Part shown: piece after piece, positions 20,598 to 31,394 of the stretch | Layout: each line of letters begins with the position of its first letter | How positions within the stretch are numbered: the first letter of the stretch is position 1 | Source of the DNA: Riptortus pedestris | Taxonomy: Eukaryota; Arthropoda; Insecta; Hemiptera; Alydidae | DNA: 64,000 nt | Assembly: GCA_019009955.1 (NCBI GenBank) | Contig: CM032230.1 | Span: 110,567,501 to 110,631,500, forward strand | Direction of reading: 5' to 3' | Translations under genes and position numbers: made by a program | Notes under the pieces: model-generated | Databases searched by the model: none | What the model was told of the DNA's origin: nothing | Seen by the model: only the letters and a program-made list of their open reading frames with translations

Positions 20598-20822
20598 GGG
20601 GCTCAGGTTAGCCATGTGAGTTAAAGTTTTGGCTTTAATCTCGCATGGTAAACCTGCAGTGGCGAGTTCGATTCCCGCCAAGGTTTAGGAATTTATTTAG
20701 TGACGGACTAACTAAATAAAATCCTTAGCCCCATCCTGGCTAGAAAAGGTAGGTAACCTGTAGATAACCCGTCCCAATTAGCCATAGTAGCAAAAAGTGG
20801 ACGTTAATGAATAATTAATAAA
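20598..20822 (+). mobile_element. tRNA-derived SINE (family S), full length
   Basis: Head GGGCTCAGGTTAGCCATGTG (A-box-like, 20608-20622) and B box GAGTTCGATTCCC (20664-20676), then body with CTGGCTAGAAAAGGTAGGTA, CCCAATTAGCC and a TAA-rich end. Flanks TGGTTGAG and TGGTTGGCTGA look like a degenerate target duplication. The homologous locus at about 31688-31697 (antisense) lacks this SINE, an empty site that supports real insertion. Transcription by RNA polymerase III from the internal boxes would be expected for an active copy; activity is unknown. Confidence 0.88.
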
Positions 20823-20996
20823 TGGTTGGCTGAACATGAGAAAGGTTAAACCACATTAAAATTTATATTTCTTTACACACAAGTGTGAAAAGACTGCTGA
20901 TCACTTTCCCGCTGATGATTAGTTAGCTAAAAAGATATCAACTGAAGTGGAAATATACGTTCCGTAGACTTATTAAATGGCTAGTAGTACTCAGAA

Positions 20997-21160
20997 GCCA
21001 TGTGAGTTACGGCGTTGGTATTAGTCTCACTTGGTAAAGTCGTGAGTTCGATTCTAACCTTGGGCAATAGGAATTTAACAATGGACAAACCTATTAAATA
21101 TATGTCATAGCCCAATTAGGGCTAGAAAAGGGAGGCAACCCTTATAGTAACCCCTAACCA
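20997..21160 (+). mobile_element. SINE family S, diverged copy
   Basis: GCCATGTGAGTTACGGCGTT, a B box GAGTTCGATTCTAACC and GCTAGAAAAGGGAGGCAACC in family order, with more substitutions than 20598-20822. A matching antisense copy at 31395-31490 flanks the same repeat unit. It is therefore older than the duplication of that unit. Confidence 0.8.
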
Positions 21161-21168
21161 CCCCTTAT

Positions 21169-21735
21169 AGCTGATTTCCCTTAAGGGAAATCAGCTATTG
21201 AGGTCATACTCAAGATGCGATTTTCGAAAAACTTACCTCAAAAGTCCATCTATCCTAGCTAGTAGATGACATACATATATTTATCTTTTGCGGTCGCAAG
21301 TTTTGTCTTATCCTTATACTAAGCTGAATATATAAGCGTTTTATGTAAAACCAAAGATGAAGTTCGTTGGCTGCTGAAATCGAACAGGGAGGGTAGTTTA
21401 GAGGTAGAAATTTCGAAAATTGAAAGTATGGAATTCGAAAAATTGAATGAAACCAATCTTGTAAATTTAATTGCTTTTGAATGTTGTTAAATATTGTCTG
21501 TCATGAATATTAACCAACATATTTTCATTCTTTTAATTTTCAGCCTTGAGGAACTCCTACTCATGCCATATCAACAATAAGCTGTTATATGATGAACAAA
21601 TTTATTGTAATCTTAAATACCAACTATTGATTCCATGATGACGTTATCAATTAAGATTTTACTTTCTAACTCGAAAATGTTTTTTTTTATTTATACCATA
21701 ATCGATATTTAACTGTTTTGTTCAACACTAAATTT
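21169..21735 (+). mobile_element. Element H copy, 3'-truncated
   Basis: 5' tip AGCTGATTTCCCTTAAGGGA with perfect palindrome, then CTATTGAGGTCATACTCAAG. There is no (TA)n expansion and the body is diverged (CGGTCGCAAGTTTTGTCTTA). The tail resembles subtype iii up to about 21735. No terminal hairpin found. Confidence 0.8.
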
Positions 21736-22960
21736 CATCTGCTAAAAAAATGTAATAATCATCGGTACCAAGTTATTTCAGAATAATGGGAAATTTATAA
21801 GCTCTGCATGACAAGAATGATCATAAAACGCCTCAGGGAGTAAATCATTTTAAAAATTTGTTGCTTGTAAGAAGGAAATCCTGAATTTAGTTCTACAACA
21901 TGAACGATAAATGTTCCTGAGATTGGAAGTGCATCAGTTCATTTAAGGATATTAGTACATTATTCTATTCTAGTATTTACGTTCTTATAATTTTCCCTCT
22001 TCTTGAATACAAAAATAAACTGAACTCATTAACAAAATTAATATCATCCAACTCAGAGATCTTGGACTGTGCTGAGTTATGCCAAATATTAAAATATTTC
22101 ATGAAATATCTGCCAAACCGAAGTCAACCCTTCCAGTTTTTTAACAGAGAGCACCAATTAATTGAAATTCCAAGATTTACTCTTCCCCCACCTCCACTTA
22201 ATATATATTTAAATATCTCATAAAATTGTACTTACAGGACTAAACGTTTGCACTTCATTTAAATAAATAGTATATATTTAATTAATGCCTTTTTTTATTT
22301 CGAATAAATTTCCTCCAACTAAAAGTGTGAATTGCTTGAAATTGAAAGACTAAAATACTAATGAAATGAAATGAAAAACTATTCCCAATCGCCAAACACG
22401 TATCCGTTTTCCATTCAAATATAAAAGATAAGAGAAATTAAAACAATGGATGTAGGAAAAGTGTAATAAAGCCGTTGCAAGTCATGTCAACTTAGTTATA
22501 TTTAAAATAATTTGTTGCTGATTGAAATTAAAATTTAAAATGCTAAAAAAAAAAAAAAGAAATTCTACGTTTATAAACCACAAAAGGTGTTTACATCAAT
22601 CTTGGAGTGCTTAACAACCTGAATATGAAGCGAAAACACACACACAAAAAGAAACAGCCAATATAACGGTTAGTGAATCTGATAGGTTATGGGGTTCTGT
22701 TGTTTACTTCAGCTGGTAGCTACTGTTGCCGGTGTGATTGCCGATATATTCCAGGAAGAGAGGTATATTGAGAGAGAAGAAGATTGGAAATGGAACAAAG
22801 AGAAGGAAATCAAAGCAAACATATTCTTTTTCCGGTAGAGTGAATCTTCTTGAAAATACAATGAACCAAAATATATTTTTATATGTATGTATCTTACCCT
22901 CCCAGTCTAAAATCTCACTTACAACACGTGGTTGGGGCAAGACTGGTGGGTAGATTAAAA
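21736..22960. other. AT-rich stretch without recognisable gene
   Basis: No repeat family from elsewhere in the window is recognised. Short frames on both strands at 22704-22953 overlap each other and show no motif. Confidence 0.4.
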
Positions 22961-22967
22961 TTGTAGT

Positions 22968-22979
22968 CTACATACTCAT
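22968..22979. repeat. Target-site duplication, left copy (12 bp)
   Basis: CTACATACTCAT, repeated exactly at 23629-23640, bracketing the Jockey-like insertion. Confidence 0.85.
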
Positions 22980-23628
22980 CCTAGACAGCCCAAATAAAGG
23001 AAAATCTCTGGAAAATCTTACCAGACGAGATCAAGTGGTGTTGACTTGGCTTAAAATCGGACATTCATTACTTACACATTCATACCTACATGCAGATCGA
23101 CCTACATGCACTCACTGTAACAAATTAATGACCATTAAACATCTCCTGACCGACTGCAGATTACGTGAAGATCTCAACATACCGAACGACTTGTACGAAC
23201 TATTGACAGAAGGTAGCCCACATATAAACACACTGTTAAATCACTTCAAGACAATTAACATTTACAACAAACTTTAAACCACACCTTCTCCACTCATCTC
23301 TCTACGTTTTTATCCCAAATTATGCCACTAATACGTATTTTTGTTTTTTTTTGAACAAGGCTGTATAATACATTTTTATACTTGTGCCTTAGACTTTCAT
23401 CATCCTTAAGCCAGGATTTGTTGCATAAATTACAGTATTACATAATTATATTTTAACAGCTCCTTAGTTTTATTTTATTCCTTAGTTTAAATATAGCTAT
23501 ATTTTATACTGTTTTAATAATTTTGAAAACATTTTTCTTTATTTCTTTATTTTAACATTTTAATTTAAGGAATTGAAAATAAATGATACTGACCTCGCCT
23601 AGCTGTGGAACTCTAAGAAATAAATAAA
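22980..23628 (+). mobile_element. Jockey-like non-LTR retrotransposon, 5'-truncated insertion
   Basis: The insertion opens inside the coding region: from 22980 the frame reads LDSPNKGKSLENLTRRDQVV, then (from 23038) LTWLKIGHSLLTHSYLHADR, CTHCNKLMTIKHLLTDC, and ends at the stop codon 23275-23277. The LxxLKIGHS string and CxxC(x5)H(x4)C zinc knuckle are the C-terminal hallmarks of Jockey-type elements. The frame is open across the part present. About 350 bp of 3' UTR follow, ending AAGAAATAAATAAA. A 12-bp exact target duplication flanks it. The reverse transcriptase and endonuclease are missing, as is usual for 5'-truncated copies. Confidence 0.88.
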
Positions 23629-23640
23629 CTACATACTCAT
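23629..23640. repeat. Target-site duplication, right copy (12 bp)
   Basis: Exact repeat of 22968-22979, directly after the AAATAAATAAA tail. Confidence 0.85.
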
Positions 23641-23734
23641 ACTAGTCTAATAGTCTATCATTAGTGTTTAGCTTATACAGGCTATAGGCTACCCAGGGAT
23701 GGCTCTCTAAAAACTCTGGCCTAGAGTCGAATTT

Positions 23735-24260
23735 CCTATATCTTGATTATTAACTGAGATATTTGCATTTTTTTAGTTTTCGACCATCAGTAAACCTCCT
23801 GCTCATGTAATATTTACAAAAAAACAGTTATATTATGAAGGGCTTTGTTGGAAGCCTAATACCAACACATATTATCTTAGATGAACAAGATTTTTGAGGA
23901 ATACAAGTTGGTTAATGGTTAAAATCGAACCAGTGGGAGGGGGTGGGTTCCAAGGAAAATTCCAAATATCTTCGTTATTATGCTTCGGATCAAAACATTT
24001 TATAGAATTAATCTTATTGTATATGTAATTTCTATAAATGTTCATATGTACATTTTTTTCAATATCTTTATTATTAACCGAGATATTTGCATTTTTTAGT
24101 TTTCGGTGCTTAGTACACTCCACTCTTACTCATGACATATTAACAATAAGCTGTTATATTACGAATCACTTTATTTGAAGCATAAATACAAAATATTGTT
24201 CTCATTGAATTTTTACGTGGAAAATGTGCTTAGTTAACCCAGTCTCTGCTTTAAGGATTT
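23735..24260 (+). mobile_element. Two joined element H fragments, tail subtype iii
   Basis: The first (23735-23880) starts at the ATTATTAACTGAGATATTTG box. The second (23888-24260) restarts further upstream in the body (AAATCGAACCAGTGGGAGGG) and runs to a decayed 3' end, ACGTGGAAAATGTGCTTAGT followed by TAACCCAGTCTCTGC. The order indicates two copies or an internal duplication, both without the 5' tip. Confidence 0.7.
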
Positions 24261-24306
24261 CTTCTAGCCAGGATAGACGGCAATTTGTAGAATACTATTA
24301 TTATTG

Positions 24307-24521
24307 TTTTTATTAAAGTCCACTTTTTGGAACTTAGGCTAACCAGGACGGGTTATCTACAGGTTACCACCCTTTTCTAGCCAGAGTGGGACTTAGGATG
24401 TTATTTAATGAATTCTGTCGCTAAATAATTTCCTTTGCCTAGGCGAGAATCAAGCTCGCTCACAAGAATTACCATGTGATATTAAGGTCAACGCTTTACA
24501 GCTCACATGGCTAATCTGAGC
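24307..24521 (-). mobile_element. SINE family S, antisense
   Basis: TAAAGTCCACTTTTTGGAAC, TTACCACCCTTTTCTAGCCA, a degraded B box (CGAGAATCAAGCTCGC) and the head ACATGGCTAATCTGAGC. Family order is intact, divergence moderate. Confidence 0.82.
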
Positions 24522-24574
24522 TCCATTTGTAGAATAAAGTGAAGAAAATTGTGTTAGCTGATTTCCATTAAGAA

Positions 24575-25418
24575 AAGTACGCTTGAATGGTACTGTGGTA
24601 GTCTGAGCAAAAGAAAGGGCTTCTGAAATAATTCCCAAAACAGGCAATTTTACAACTGACAATTAAACAAGCATTTGGCTGACTAGAGAGAGAGACGGTG
24701 AGTAGTTAATGGGCCAGTAAAAATCTAGGCTTTATGATAGCTCGGGAAGTAGAGCTAGAGATCTACTAGGTAGCGTGTTTGGAAAGCTGGGAGCTGATAA
24801 GGGAAAGAGCCTGCAATTACAGACGAATAAAGGGGGCGTGCTTATCAGATAGGCAGAGCTATCATCGCAGACATGTTAACCAGATACCCCTTATTTGGGC
24901 TGAATATCATTAGAACCACCCCTCTCTCTCTCTCCTGGCTAACCAATCTGGGTAAACAGTTTGTATAGATCGGGTGTCAACTCCTTCACGAACCGGCTTT
25001 TCATTATCTTATCTCTTTATTTCCCCCTACTGCCGTTTCTAAGCGTGCTGTTTTGCATTAGAAAATGTTCTTTTCCTCTCGTTTTTCCTGTTTCTCTTTT
25101 AACGGCACTACCTTACCTCTTAGTTAAAAAACCTGATTCCTATTTTTGTCCTATTATAACTAAATATTACTAGGATCTACCTATATCAACACTATCATCT
25201 ATTCATTGAATAGAATTTCCTCTTGGGAGTGAAAGGAAAAAGTCTGCCATAGAACCCCATAATTCAGCGATAATGGCATTATCTTGATAGATTGTCGATA
25301 TGCATATTTAAAGTGTATATGGGATCTGATTCAGGGTGGTTTCTTGTAGCTTTTTTGAGGTTAAGATATTCTTTAAATTATTAAGAAATGGCGGAGAGAT
25401 ATTGTTATACTTATAAAA
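24575..25418. other. Unique stretch without recognisable gene
   Basis: 24553-24575 holds a possible element H 5' scrap (TTAGCTGATTTCCATTAAG). From 24660 the sequence is single-copy in this window and of normal complexity. A frame at 24961-25173 is hydrophobic with no recognised motif. Confidence 0.4.
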
Positions 25419-25974
25419 AGTCCATCACGCAAGGGCTGCGTTAACTAGCAGATTTCCCACTCACGTCACGTATTTGCATTTATTTCAAAACGTAAAATTT
25501 CAATGAGGACACTATTTGGTATTTAGGCTTCAAATAAAACAGCTTATTGTTAATATGGCATGAGTAGGAGTGGGGGTTTACTGAAGGTTAAAAACTAAAA
25601 AAATAACATTGAAGGTACAGAATACATGTATTTAAGAACTCTTAGGACATTATATTTGCAATAAGATAGATTCTGTACAATTTTTCTATTCGACTCATAA
25701 TAACGGAGATATTTCGAATTTTTAAAATTCTGCCCCCCACCCTCCCACTTGTCCGATTTCAGCCATTAAAGAACTCAAACTTTCTTTTTACATAAAACGA
25801 TTAAATATGGAAATAACAAAAATTGCGATTGCTAAAGCGGTAACTATATATAGCGGACAAATATATATATATATATATATATTATTTTGAACGGAACTCA
25901 TTTTCGTAATCTACTTGGTAGGAAAATCGTGTCTTGAGTATAACCTTAATAGCTACCATTAAAGGAAATCGGCT
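25419..25974 (-). mobile_element. Element H copy, near complete, antisense, aged
   Basis: 3' end AGTCCATCACGCAAGGGCTG with a weakened hairpin, CTAGCAGATTTCCCACTCAC, short subtype iii-like tail, body, (TA)n at 25861-25882. The 5' end reads ACCATTAAAGGAAATCGGCT, in which the palindrome is broken. Flanked by AAAA on both sides. About 556 bp. Confidence 0.82.
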
Positions 25975-27020
25975 AAAATATAGTTATTATTGGTCATTCT
26001 ATTTTGTACCAACGTTTTCGAGCCATGCTGCTACCTTCAGAGTATGCCATATGTCGTTCAGCTGTTCTATCCAGTGCATTTACACTTTCCTAGTCTGGTC
26101 ACGGGGACGAAGGCTGCTATCGTTAAAGCTTTGCTCCTGGCAAGTAATGACATATACCGCAAGGAGAAAAATTATTCCTCCTTAAAAATACAGGTTTTTT
26201 TATTCATGAAGAGGGCTGGTTTGGAGGCGAAAATTAAAAGGGACTTTGGACAGCATTAATATTTAAATTCATTTTCATCTTGGAATCTCTTCGTCTTTAT
26301 TTTATTAATGTTATTTGGAACTCAATGAGGGAACATAGTTTATTCCTTAATAAAGGCTTCTATCAAGGAAAGAGAGCCCACCTTTCATGCATGATTCTAT
26401 CTCTGTAAATGTAAGGCAATCATGATAACCTTGAAGATTATGCTATTGAATTGAACATGATGTTCACCACATGACGAGGATATTCAGCTGACATTTTGCT
26501 CTCACTTGTTCAATTTGAAGAACCCTGGTTCCCTGCCAACGTCTTTTTCTAACTGACCCTCAGGGTTCCTAGCAGAGCTCGGCAAATTACTGATTCCCAA
26601 CCTTTCAACCACTTCCACCTAATCCAGTCTTTCAACATGCTTCCTCCAGGTCTACTACACCTAACATACTCTTCAGTCTCATCGAGATTTCTGAGGAACT
26701 CTGGGGATAGTCGAGGTAAAGGGTTTAAACATTTAATATCTGGAGTGGTATCAAAGAATAATTGGGGGATTCTCCAGGTCCCTTGATAAAAGTTTAAGGA
26801 TTAACTTTGGACAAACTCCTAGACTAGGTTCAATCATATTGAGGAATTATTTAAGGAAGAAACTAAAGTCGCTTTTCTTCTTTTTAAAATTTGTTAAAAA
26901 ATATCTTCCAAAGTAAATTTGATTAATATATTATGCTCATTTCCTTAGTCAGTTGACAAAGGGTTATGCGTTGGGGAAACTCAAAAAATCATATTAAATG
27001 AAGGCAACCCTACAGAATCG
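25975..27020. other. Unique stretch; hammerhead-like core on minus strand near its start
   Basis: At about 26006-26045 the minus strand reads CTGAAGGTAGCAGCATGGCT followed by CGAAAACG, a loose CTGANG...GAAA match. Frames at 25934-26259 show no known motif. Otherwise no gene or repeat recognised. Confidence 0.4.
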
Positions 27021-27800
27021 ATGGCGCCAGGAATGTTCTAGCTGAGCCAAGCTCGTCCGACAGTTAGTTAGTTCTCAGTTCTTCCACTAGTGATTAATAG
27101 CTTTAGTGATCAGTGCTTTTAGTATCAGCATAGTGCAGTATTATTTTTGTGAAGGTCAGAGCTGTGCTGTGTTTATTTGAAAATCAGTCCAGTGCCATAT
27201 TTTTAAGAAGATCAGTGCAGTGCTGATCAGTGCAGTGCCATATTTTTGCGAAGATCAGTGCAGTGTTATGTTTATGTGCTGATCAGTGCAGTGCCATATT
27301 TTTGCGAAGATCAGTGCAGTGTTATGTTTATGTGCTGATCGGTGCAGTGCCATATTTTTGCGAAGATCAGTGCAGTGTTATGTTTATGTGCTGATCAGTG
27401 CAGTGCCATATTTTTGCGAAGATCAATGCAGTGCTGATCAGTGCAGTGCCATATCTTTGCGAAGATCAGTGCAGTGGAGTGTTTATGTGCAGATCATTGC
27501 AGTGCCGTATTTCTGTGAAGATTAGTGCAGTGCCGTGTTCTTGTGGAGATTACTACAGTGCCGAGTTTTGTGATCTTCAGTGATTCGCGTGATAGTGAGT
27601 TATTGTAATGTGCAATAAGAAGTGAAGTTATCAGTGCATATTGTGAGCAGTAGTGAAGAATAATTTACTAAGTGTGAAGTACATTGTCAAATAAATAGTG
27701 CAGTGATAAAAACGCAAACGTTTGTGAGTTTAATTTTTTTATCCAAAGGAACTCTAATAACCAAGGTTTATTATTTCTTTGTAATAAACGTAGCACCACA
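27021..27800 (+). mobile_element. LTR-like repeat L with internal minisatellite
   Basis: Homologous in opposite orientation to about 49375-49845. Shared blocks are TGGCGCC, AGCTCGTCC and GACAGTTAGTT, a run of GATCAGTGCAGTGCC-type repeats, then the TCCAAAGGAACTCTAATAA block and TTTATTATTT. In the minus copy a TATA box precedes the GACAGTTAGT block, so the order promoter - repeats - AATAAA fits an LTR (U3-R-U5). Terminal TG/CA, target duplication and internal coding region were not resolved, so LTR status is inferred. Confidence 0.55.
27160..27560. repeat. 28/56-bp minisatellite inside LTR-like repeat L
   Basis: Alternating 28-bp half-units both starting GATCAGTGCAGTG: one continues CCATATTTTTGCGAA, the other TTATGTTTATGTGCT. 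The TATTTTTGCG landmark recurs exactly every 56 bp at 27241, 27297, 27353 and 27409. Copies decay on both sides. The opposite-strand homologue near 49500-49680 has diverged units with the same GCACTGCAC core. Confidence 0.92.
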
Positions 27801-29340
27801 TTTTAATATTTAAATTACAGAAGAGAGCAATAAGCTTTATATACAACAGATAGCCAGCCGAGAGGCACAATCAAAAATGAGACTTTCCCTGAATATATTT
27901 TTATTAAACAATATTGTTCTTGAAACAAAATATGAACTTCTTGAACAAAACCAGTACAACACAATCATAAAACCCAGAGTTTTTCTTGAAACCCCCAACC
28001 ACAAACATAAATATTTTGAGAAAAACGTGCCTTTTTCAGAAGTAAAACTCTTGAACACTCAGACCGAATATATTAAATCTTTTAAAAAATAAACTTTGTT
28101 TAAAAAATAAATTAAAGAACTTCATGACTGAAAGATATTTTTATACAAAAAATGAATATTATCAAAAATGTTCAATTATTAAATAAGTCTACAAAATATT
28201 TGTAATACAAATCAAGCAAAAAGACTTTGTGATCATGTACAATGTCTCTTTACACGTTTCTCATAATTTATGAAGCTTTTCATCTTTTAATAGATTAATA
28301 AATAAAAAAAATGAATGTTATATATTTAGAGTTAACAAAATTACTTTTGGGTTGTAATTATTTAAATTGATGGATTTTGTAGTGTATATTCATCGAATTT
28401 GATCTAATTTTATAACGAAGGTATTATATAAGCATGAATGTTATGCAATAATATGTAAAATAATTAATTGGCTTCATATTAGAAAATTGTTTATAGGAAT
28501 CAAAACTATTTTACGTATCCTATTTCGCTATTCTAACATTTAATAGCAATTACATACATTACTACATTACCTAGAGACTATAGAAGTTAGGATCAAAACT
28601 ATGAAGGAATAAATTGTGAAATGTTATTTATTAAAATTGTTAGCATTATACTAGGCTAAGGTGTGACCTGGATTTAACTTCTGGAGATCGTCTCTAAATA
28701 AATTCATACCCCCCCCCCCATGGATCTAGGATTCTCAAGAACATTGGATACCTTCACAAAATTGGCTAACCTGAGCCCAATAAGGAATGCTAAGTTATGA
28801 AAGTTTCATTGATGTAACGGTCTAAGTTAAAGTCAAGAATAATGTTAGAGAACTGTGCTATTAGAATCATGTAATTTATGTTGTTCCGACTTAAGCTGTT
28901 GCTTTAAGGACATTTTTAAAATCGAATCCCATTTGTCGTAATTTACTGGAAGATATTTAATTCCCTTGTTTGTATTCATTCTTCCCAAAGTATTTTTGAT
29001 GAACGGGATATTCTGTAAAGTCAGTGATGATAATTAAATACTGTAACAAATATAAAATGGCGAATAACATTAACATTATTTTTACTCTATTTTGATCTAT
29101 TTATGTAATTTGTTCATAACTCATTGGAATTTATTTCTTGTTCATATCCTGGGAATATGCTGCCTTTTATATAACTTCAATGTAGTCAGTTTTATTTTTT
29201 CCCTTAGAATTGCTGAAGTGAAATGAAGCAAACCAATAAAAATAAATATGCAAATTCTATTCATCACACACGAATAAAATATACCTCTTCCATTCCACAA
29301 TTTCGCTTCAAATAACTCACTATTTTTCCCAAACCATCGG
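27801..29340. other. AT-rich stretch without recognisable gene
   Basis: A 71-codon frame (27877-28092) begins just after the LTR-like repeat; it has no recognised motif and could be a retroelement remnant. The rest is AT-rich. A decayed SINE lies within it (next entry). Confidence 0.4.
28650..28779 (-). mobile_element. SINE family S remnant, antisense
   Basis: Only weak traces: CTAAATAAATTCATA, a C11 run where the B-box region should be, and the head TTGGCTAACCTGAGCCC. Strongly decayed. Confidence 0.5.
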
Positions 29341-29366
29341 GGAACCTTCTACCGCTATACCTCAGT

Positions 29367-29370
<4 letters not shown>

Positions 29371-29462
<92 letters not shown>
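29371..29462. repeat. (CT)n followed by (CTAT)n microsatellite
   Basis: About 50 bp of CT then about 45 bp of TATC/CTAT repeats, directly upstream of the LTR start at 29463. Confidence 0.95.
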
Positions 29463-29463
<1 letters not shown>

Positions 29464-30361
29464 GTTCAGTCGTCAGTTTGAATTTTAAATTTCCCGCGCA
29501 CACGGGGTTCATAGACCCGCCACACACACGTGCATATCGCCAAGGCCGTGGCTACAGCGGAAAACACATGCAGTTCAAGAAGGCATCGGCTAGCAACAAG
29601 GATAGAGTCAGTTGGTTTTAGACGCTCACTGGGGTCAGTTGCTCTCAGACGTTGGGGTCGTTCATACGGCCAGAGGGGCCTCCCTCCCCTACAGATCACC
29701 GCTTCGCTTCATAGATAACCGCTTCATAGAGAACCGCTTCATCGACAACCGCAGTTGGAAGTCACCCGTGATAGTCTATGTTTACCTCTACTAGAGTCAA
29801 CAGGTGCATTTTGCTCCCGCCTTTCTTCTTCTCTGCCACGTGCCCATCCAGATTTATCACCGCAACAAGACATCATCATCTCTAGGAAGTGCAGGATTCC
29901 CGCTATTAACTACCTAATAATGCTAGCATTATGATCGCAAGTATCGCATGAGTACTCATATATATTATAAGACCCACCGCTAATTTTGTATGTATAGTTA
30001 TGGCCGCCATATTATTTCATAAAGTTTGTTTACTGCTTAAATCTCATTTTTTGTTATAGAGATATACTTAACTATTCAATTCTAAGAATTTGTTATACTT
30101 AATATTCAATTCTATATATACTTAACGATTCAATTCTATATATACTTAACTATTCAATATACCTAATTCTTAAGAGAACTCACATAGTTGTTTTGTTTTC
30201 TTTATTTATCTTTTTCCCTCATCTCTCCATGAGAACTAACAAATGGTTCAGTCTAAATTCTCTCCCAACTCTTTCTTACCTTTAACACAAGATTTCCGCC
30301 ATTACATTTTTGTGCCGACATTTTCTATTATTACCGCTAAAGCTTACCCCACGCCCCTACA
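29463..30361 (+). mobile_element. LTR of a BEL/Pao- or Gypsy-type retrotransposon (5' LTR)
   Basis: Starts TGTTCAGTCGTCAGTTTGAA and ends CGCCCCTACA, giving TG...CA ends over 899 bp. It is followed after three T by a primer-binding site (30365-30382). A 972-bp copy in opposite orientation is a solo LTR at 48104-49075. Internal features are short TTCAATTCTATATATACTTA repeats (30060-30160), corresponding to the 88-bp repeat region of the other copy, and a primer-binding-site-like string TTTTTGTGCCGACA near 30307-30321. The upstream boundary abuts the (CTAT)n, so no left target duplication can be read. Confidence 0.85.
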
Positions 30362-30364
30362 TTT

Positions 30365-30382
30365 TGGTGCCGAAACCCGGGA
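30365..30382 (+). promoter_or_regulatory. tRNA primer-binding site of the LTR element
   Basis: TGGTGCCGAAACCCGGGA, 18 nt that would pair with a tRNA 3' end finishing in CCA. It begins 3 nt after the LTR end. This placement defines the upstream LTR as the 5' LTR. I did not assign the tRNA species. Confidence 0.9.
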
Positions 30383-30510
30383 CTAAAAAGCTTCCCCGCC
30401 CCGACACTATCTATCAATCTATCTTTGAGATTTTAAATATTATTGTACCCACTTGGGTAGATATGGAGGTTGTCCCTGATGGGATCTCACCAGAAGAGTG
30501 GGAGATTGTT
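30383..30510 (+). mobile_element. Truncated internal region of the LTR retrotransposon
   Basis: About 130 bp after the primer-binding site. A frame gives MEVVPDGISPEEWEIVFLGF (from 30463) and then runs into AT repeats. It could be the start of Gag, but nothing is recognisable. The element is cut off before any protease or reverse transcriptase. Confidence 0.5.
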
Positions 30511-30592
30511 TTTTTGGGCTTTATATATATGCATATATATTACGGATACGATATATATAATTGTGTGGATGTTTTCGACGAGGTTATATTTA

Positions 30593-30906
30593 TATATGGT
30601 GCTTTTGTTATTTCTTGGAGTTTTGGTCAATGTTGGTAAAAAAAAAAATATTTTTAGTTTATGACAATTTTTCGAGAACACGAGTCTCTTCTTCAGGGCA
30701 AGATTAGTGATACTTAAAAAAAGTATTGTACATTATGTTCAAACAGTTCCTAATTTAACCAGAAGTACAATACATAATGTATAATAATTTTTAAGTATTA
30801 CTAGTCTTGCCCTGAAGAACAGCAAATAAATATTCGCGAAATATTGGCATAACTAAAAACATTTTTTTCACCAACACTGACCAAAACTCCAGAAACAACA
30901 ATAGCA

Positions 30907-30912
<6 letters not shown>
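30593..30912. repeat. Imperfect inverted repeat, about 140-bp arms, with hammerhead-like cores in both arms
   Basis: Left arm 30593-30737 and right arm 30772-30912 are reverse complements with scattered differences: TATGGTGCTTTTGTTATTTC on the left, GAAACAACAATAGCACCATA on the right. The minus strand of the left arm has CTGAAGA - AGAG/TCTC stem - GAAA; the right arm on plus has CTGAAGA...GAAA. A (TA)n tract caps the right arm (30910-30960). Inverted terminal repeats with such cores fit a Penelope-like origin, but no coding sequence is present. Confidence 0.7.
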
Positions 30913-30960
<48 letters not shown>

Positions 30961-30965
<5 letters not shown>

Positions 30966-31394
30966 TTGTATTCGTAAAATGAAATATAGATAAGAATCAC
31001 TTTGGTGGTAGGAGGATGTCAAGGTAGATATTAAAAATAATTTCTAAATGTCAAAACGTAGATTGGTTTCATCGTTCGCCAGTAACTAATGTATATACAA
31101 TTTTGAATGAACCGTTGTTATTGGCCATTTAGTCTCTCTCCGTCATGTTACTTGCAGTTATCCCAGTAGTCAAGTAATGTTACTCAAAATGGAAGTAACA
31201 ATTGTCAGGTCTCTACAATTGATCAACGAGGTTCCATAATTCCATCATCATATCTATTTTTGTTTTTGTCTAACATGAAAATCACACAACTATGCTACTT
31301 TTATTTAAGGTTCATATTATTAGCTTGGCTGTTTTCTCATATTCATTGTACAACATCAAGTGAAGGTTCTGTACATGCACACTGAGTTGGTCAC
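30961..31394. other. Unique stretch without recognisable gene
   Basis: Nothing recognised apart from AT-rich sequence. Confidence 0.4.

Larger units (their letters stand above)
17518..20640. repeat. Large inverted repeat: arms 17518-18430 and about 20020-20590
   Basis: The left arm (17518-17527 plus 17885-18430, after removing an insertion) is the reverse complement of the right arm (about 20020-20590) with few differences. Example strings are GGACAGACAGGACATTATTT on the left and its complement near 20067-20086. SINE copies in opposite orientation cap both arms (17150-17494 and 20598-20822). The loop holds unique sequence and a 32-bp minisatellite. A third, more diverged copy of the arm lies at 31500-31850 plus 33763 onward. 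No ORF suggests what element this is. Confidence 0.8.

Noticed and set aside
20598..20690. tRNA gene
   Set aside because: A and B boxes are present but there is no acceptor or anticodon stem pairing, and the same sequence continues into a repeated SINE body at many sites.
29466..29794. Frames in the LTR at 29.5 kb and its homologue at 48.6-48.8 kb
   Set aside because: They lie within LTR sequence, overlap on both strands and are not conserved between the two LTR copies.
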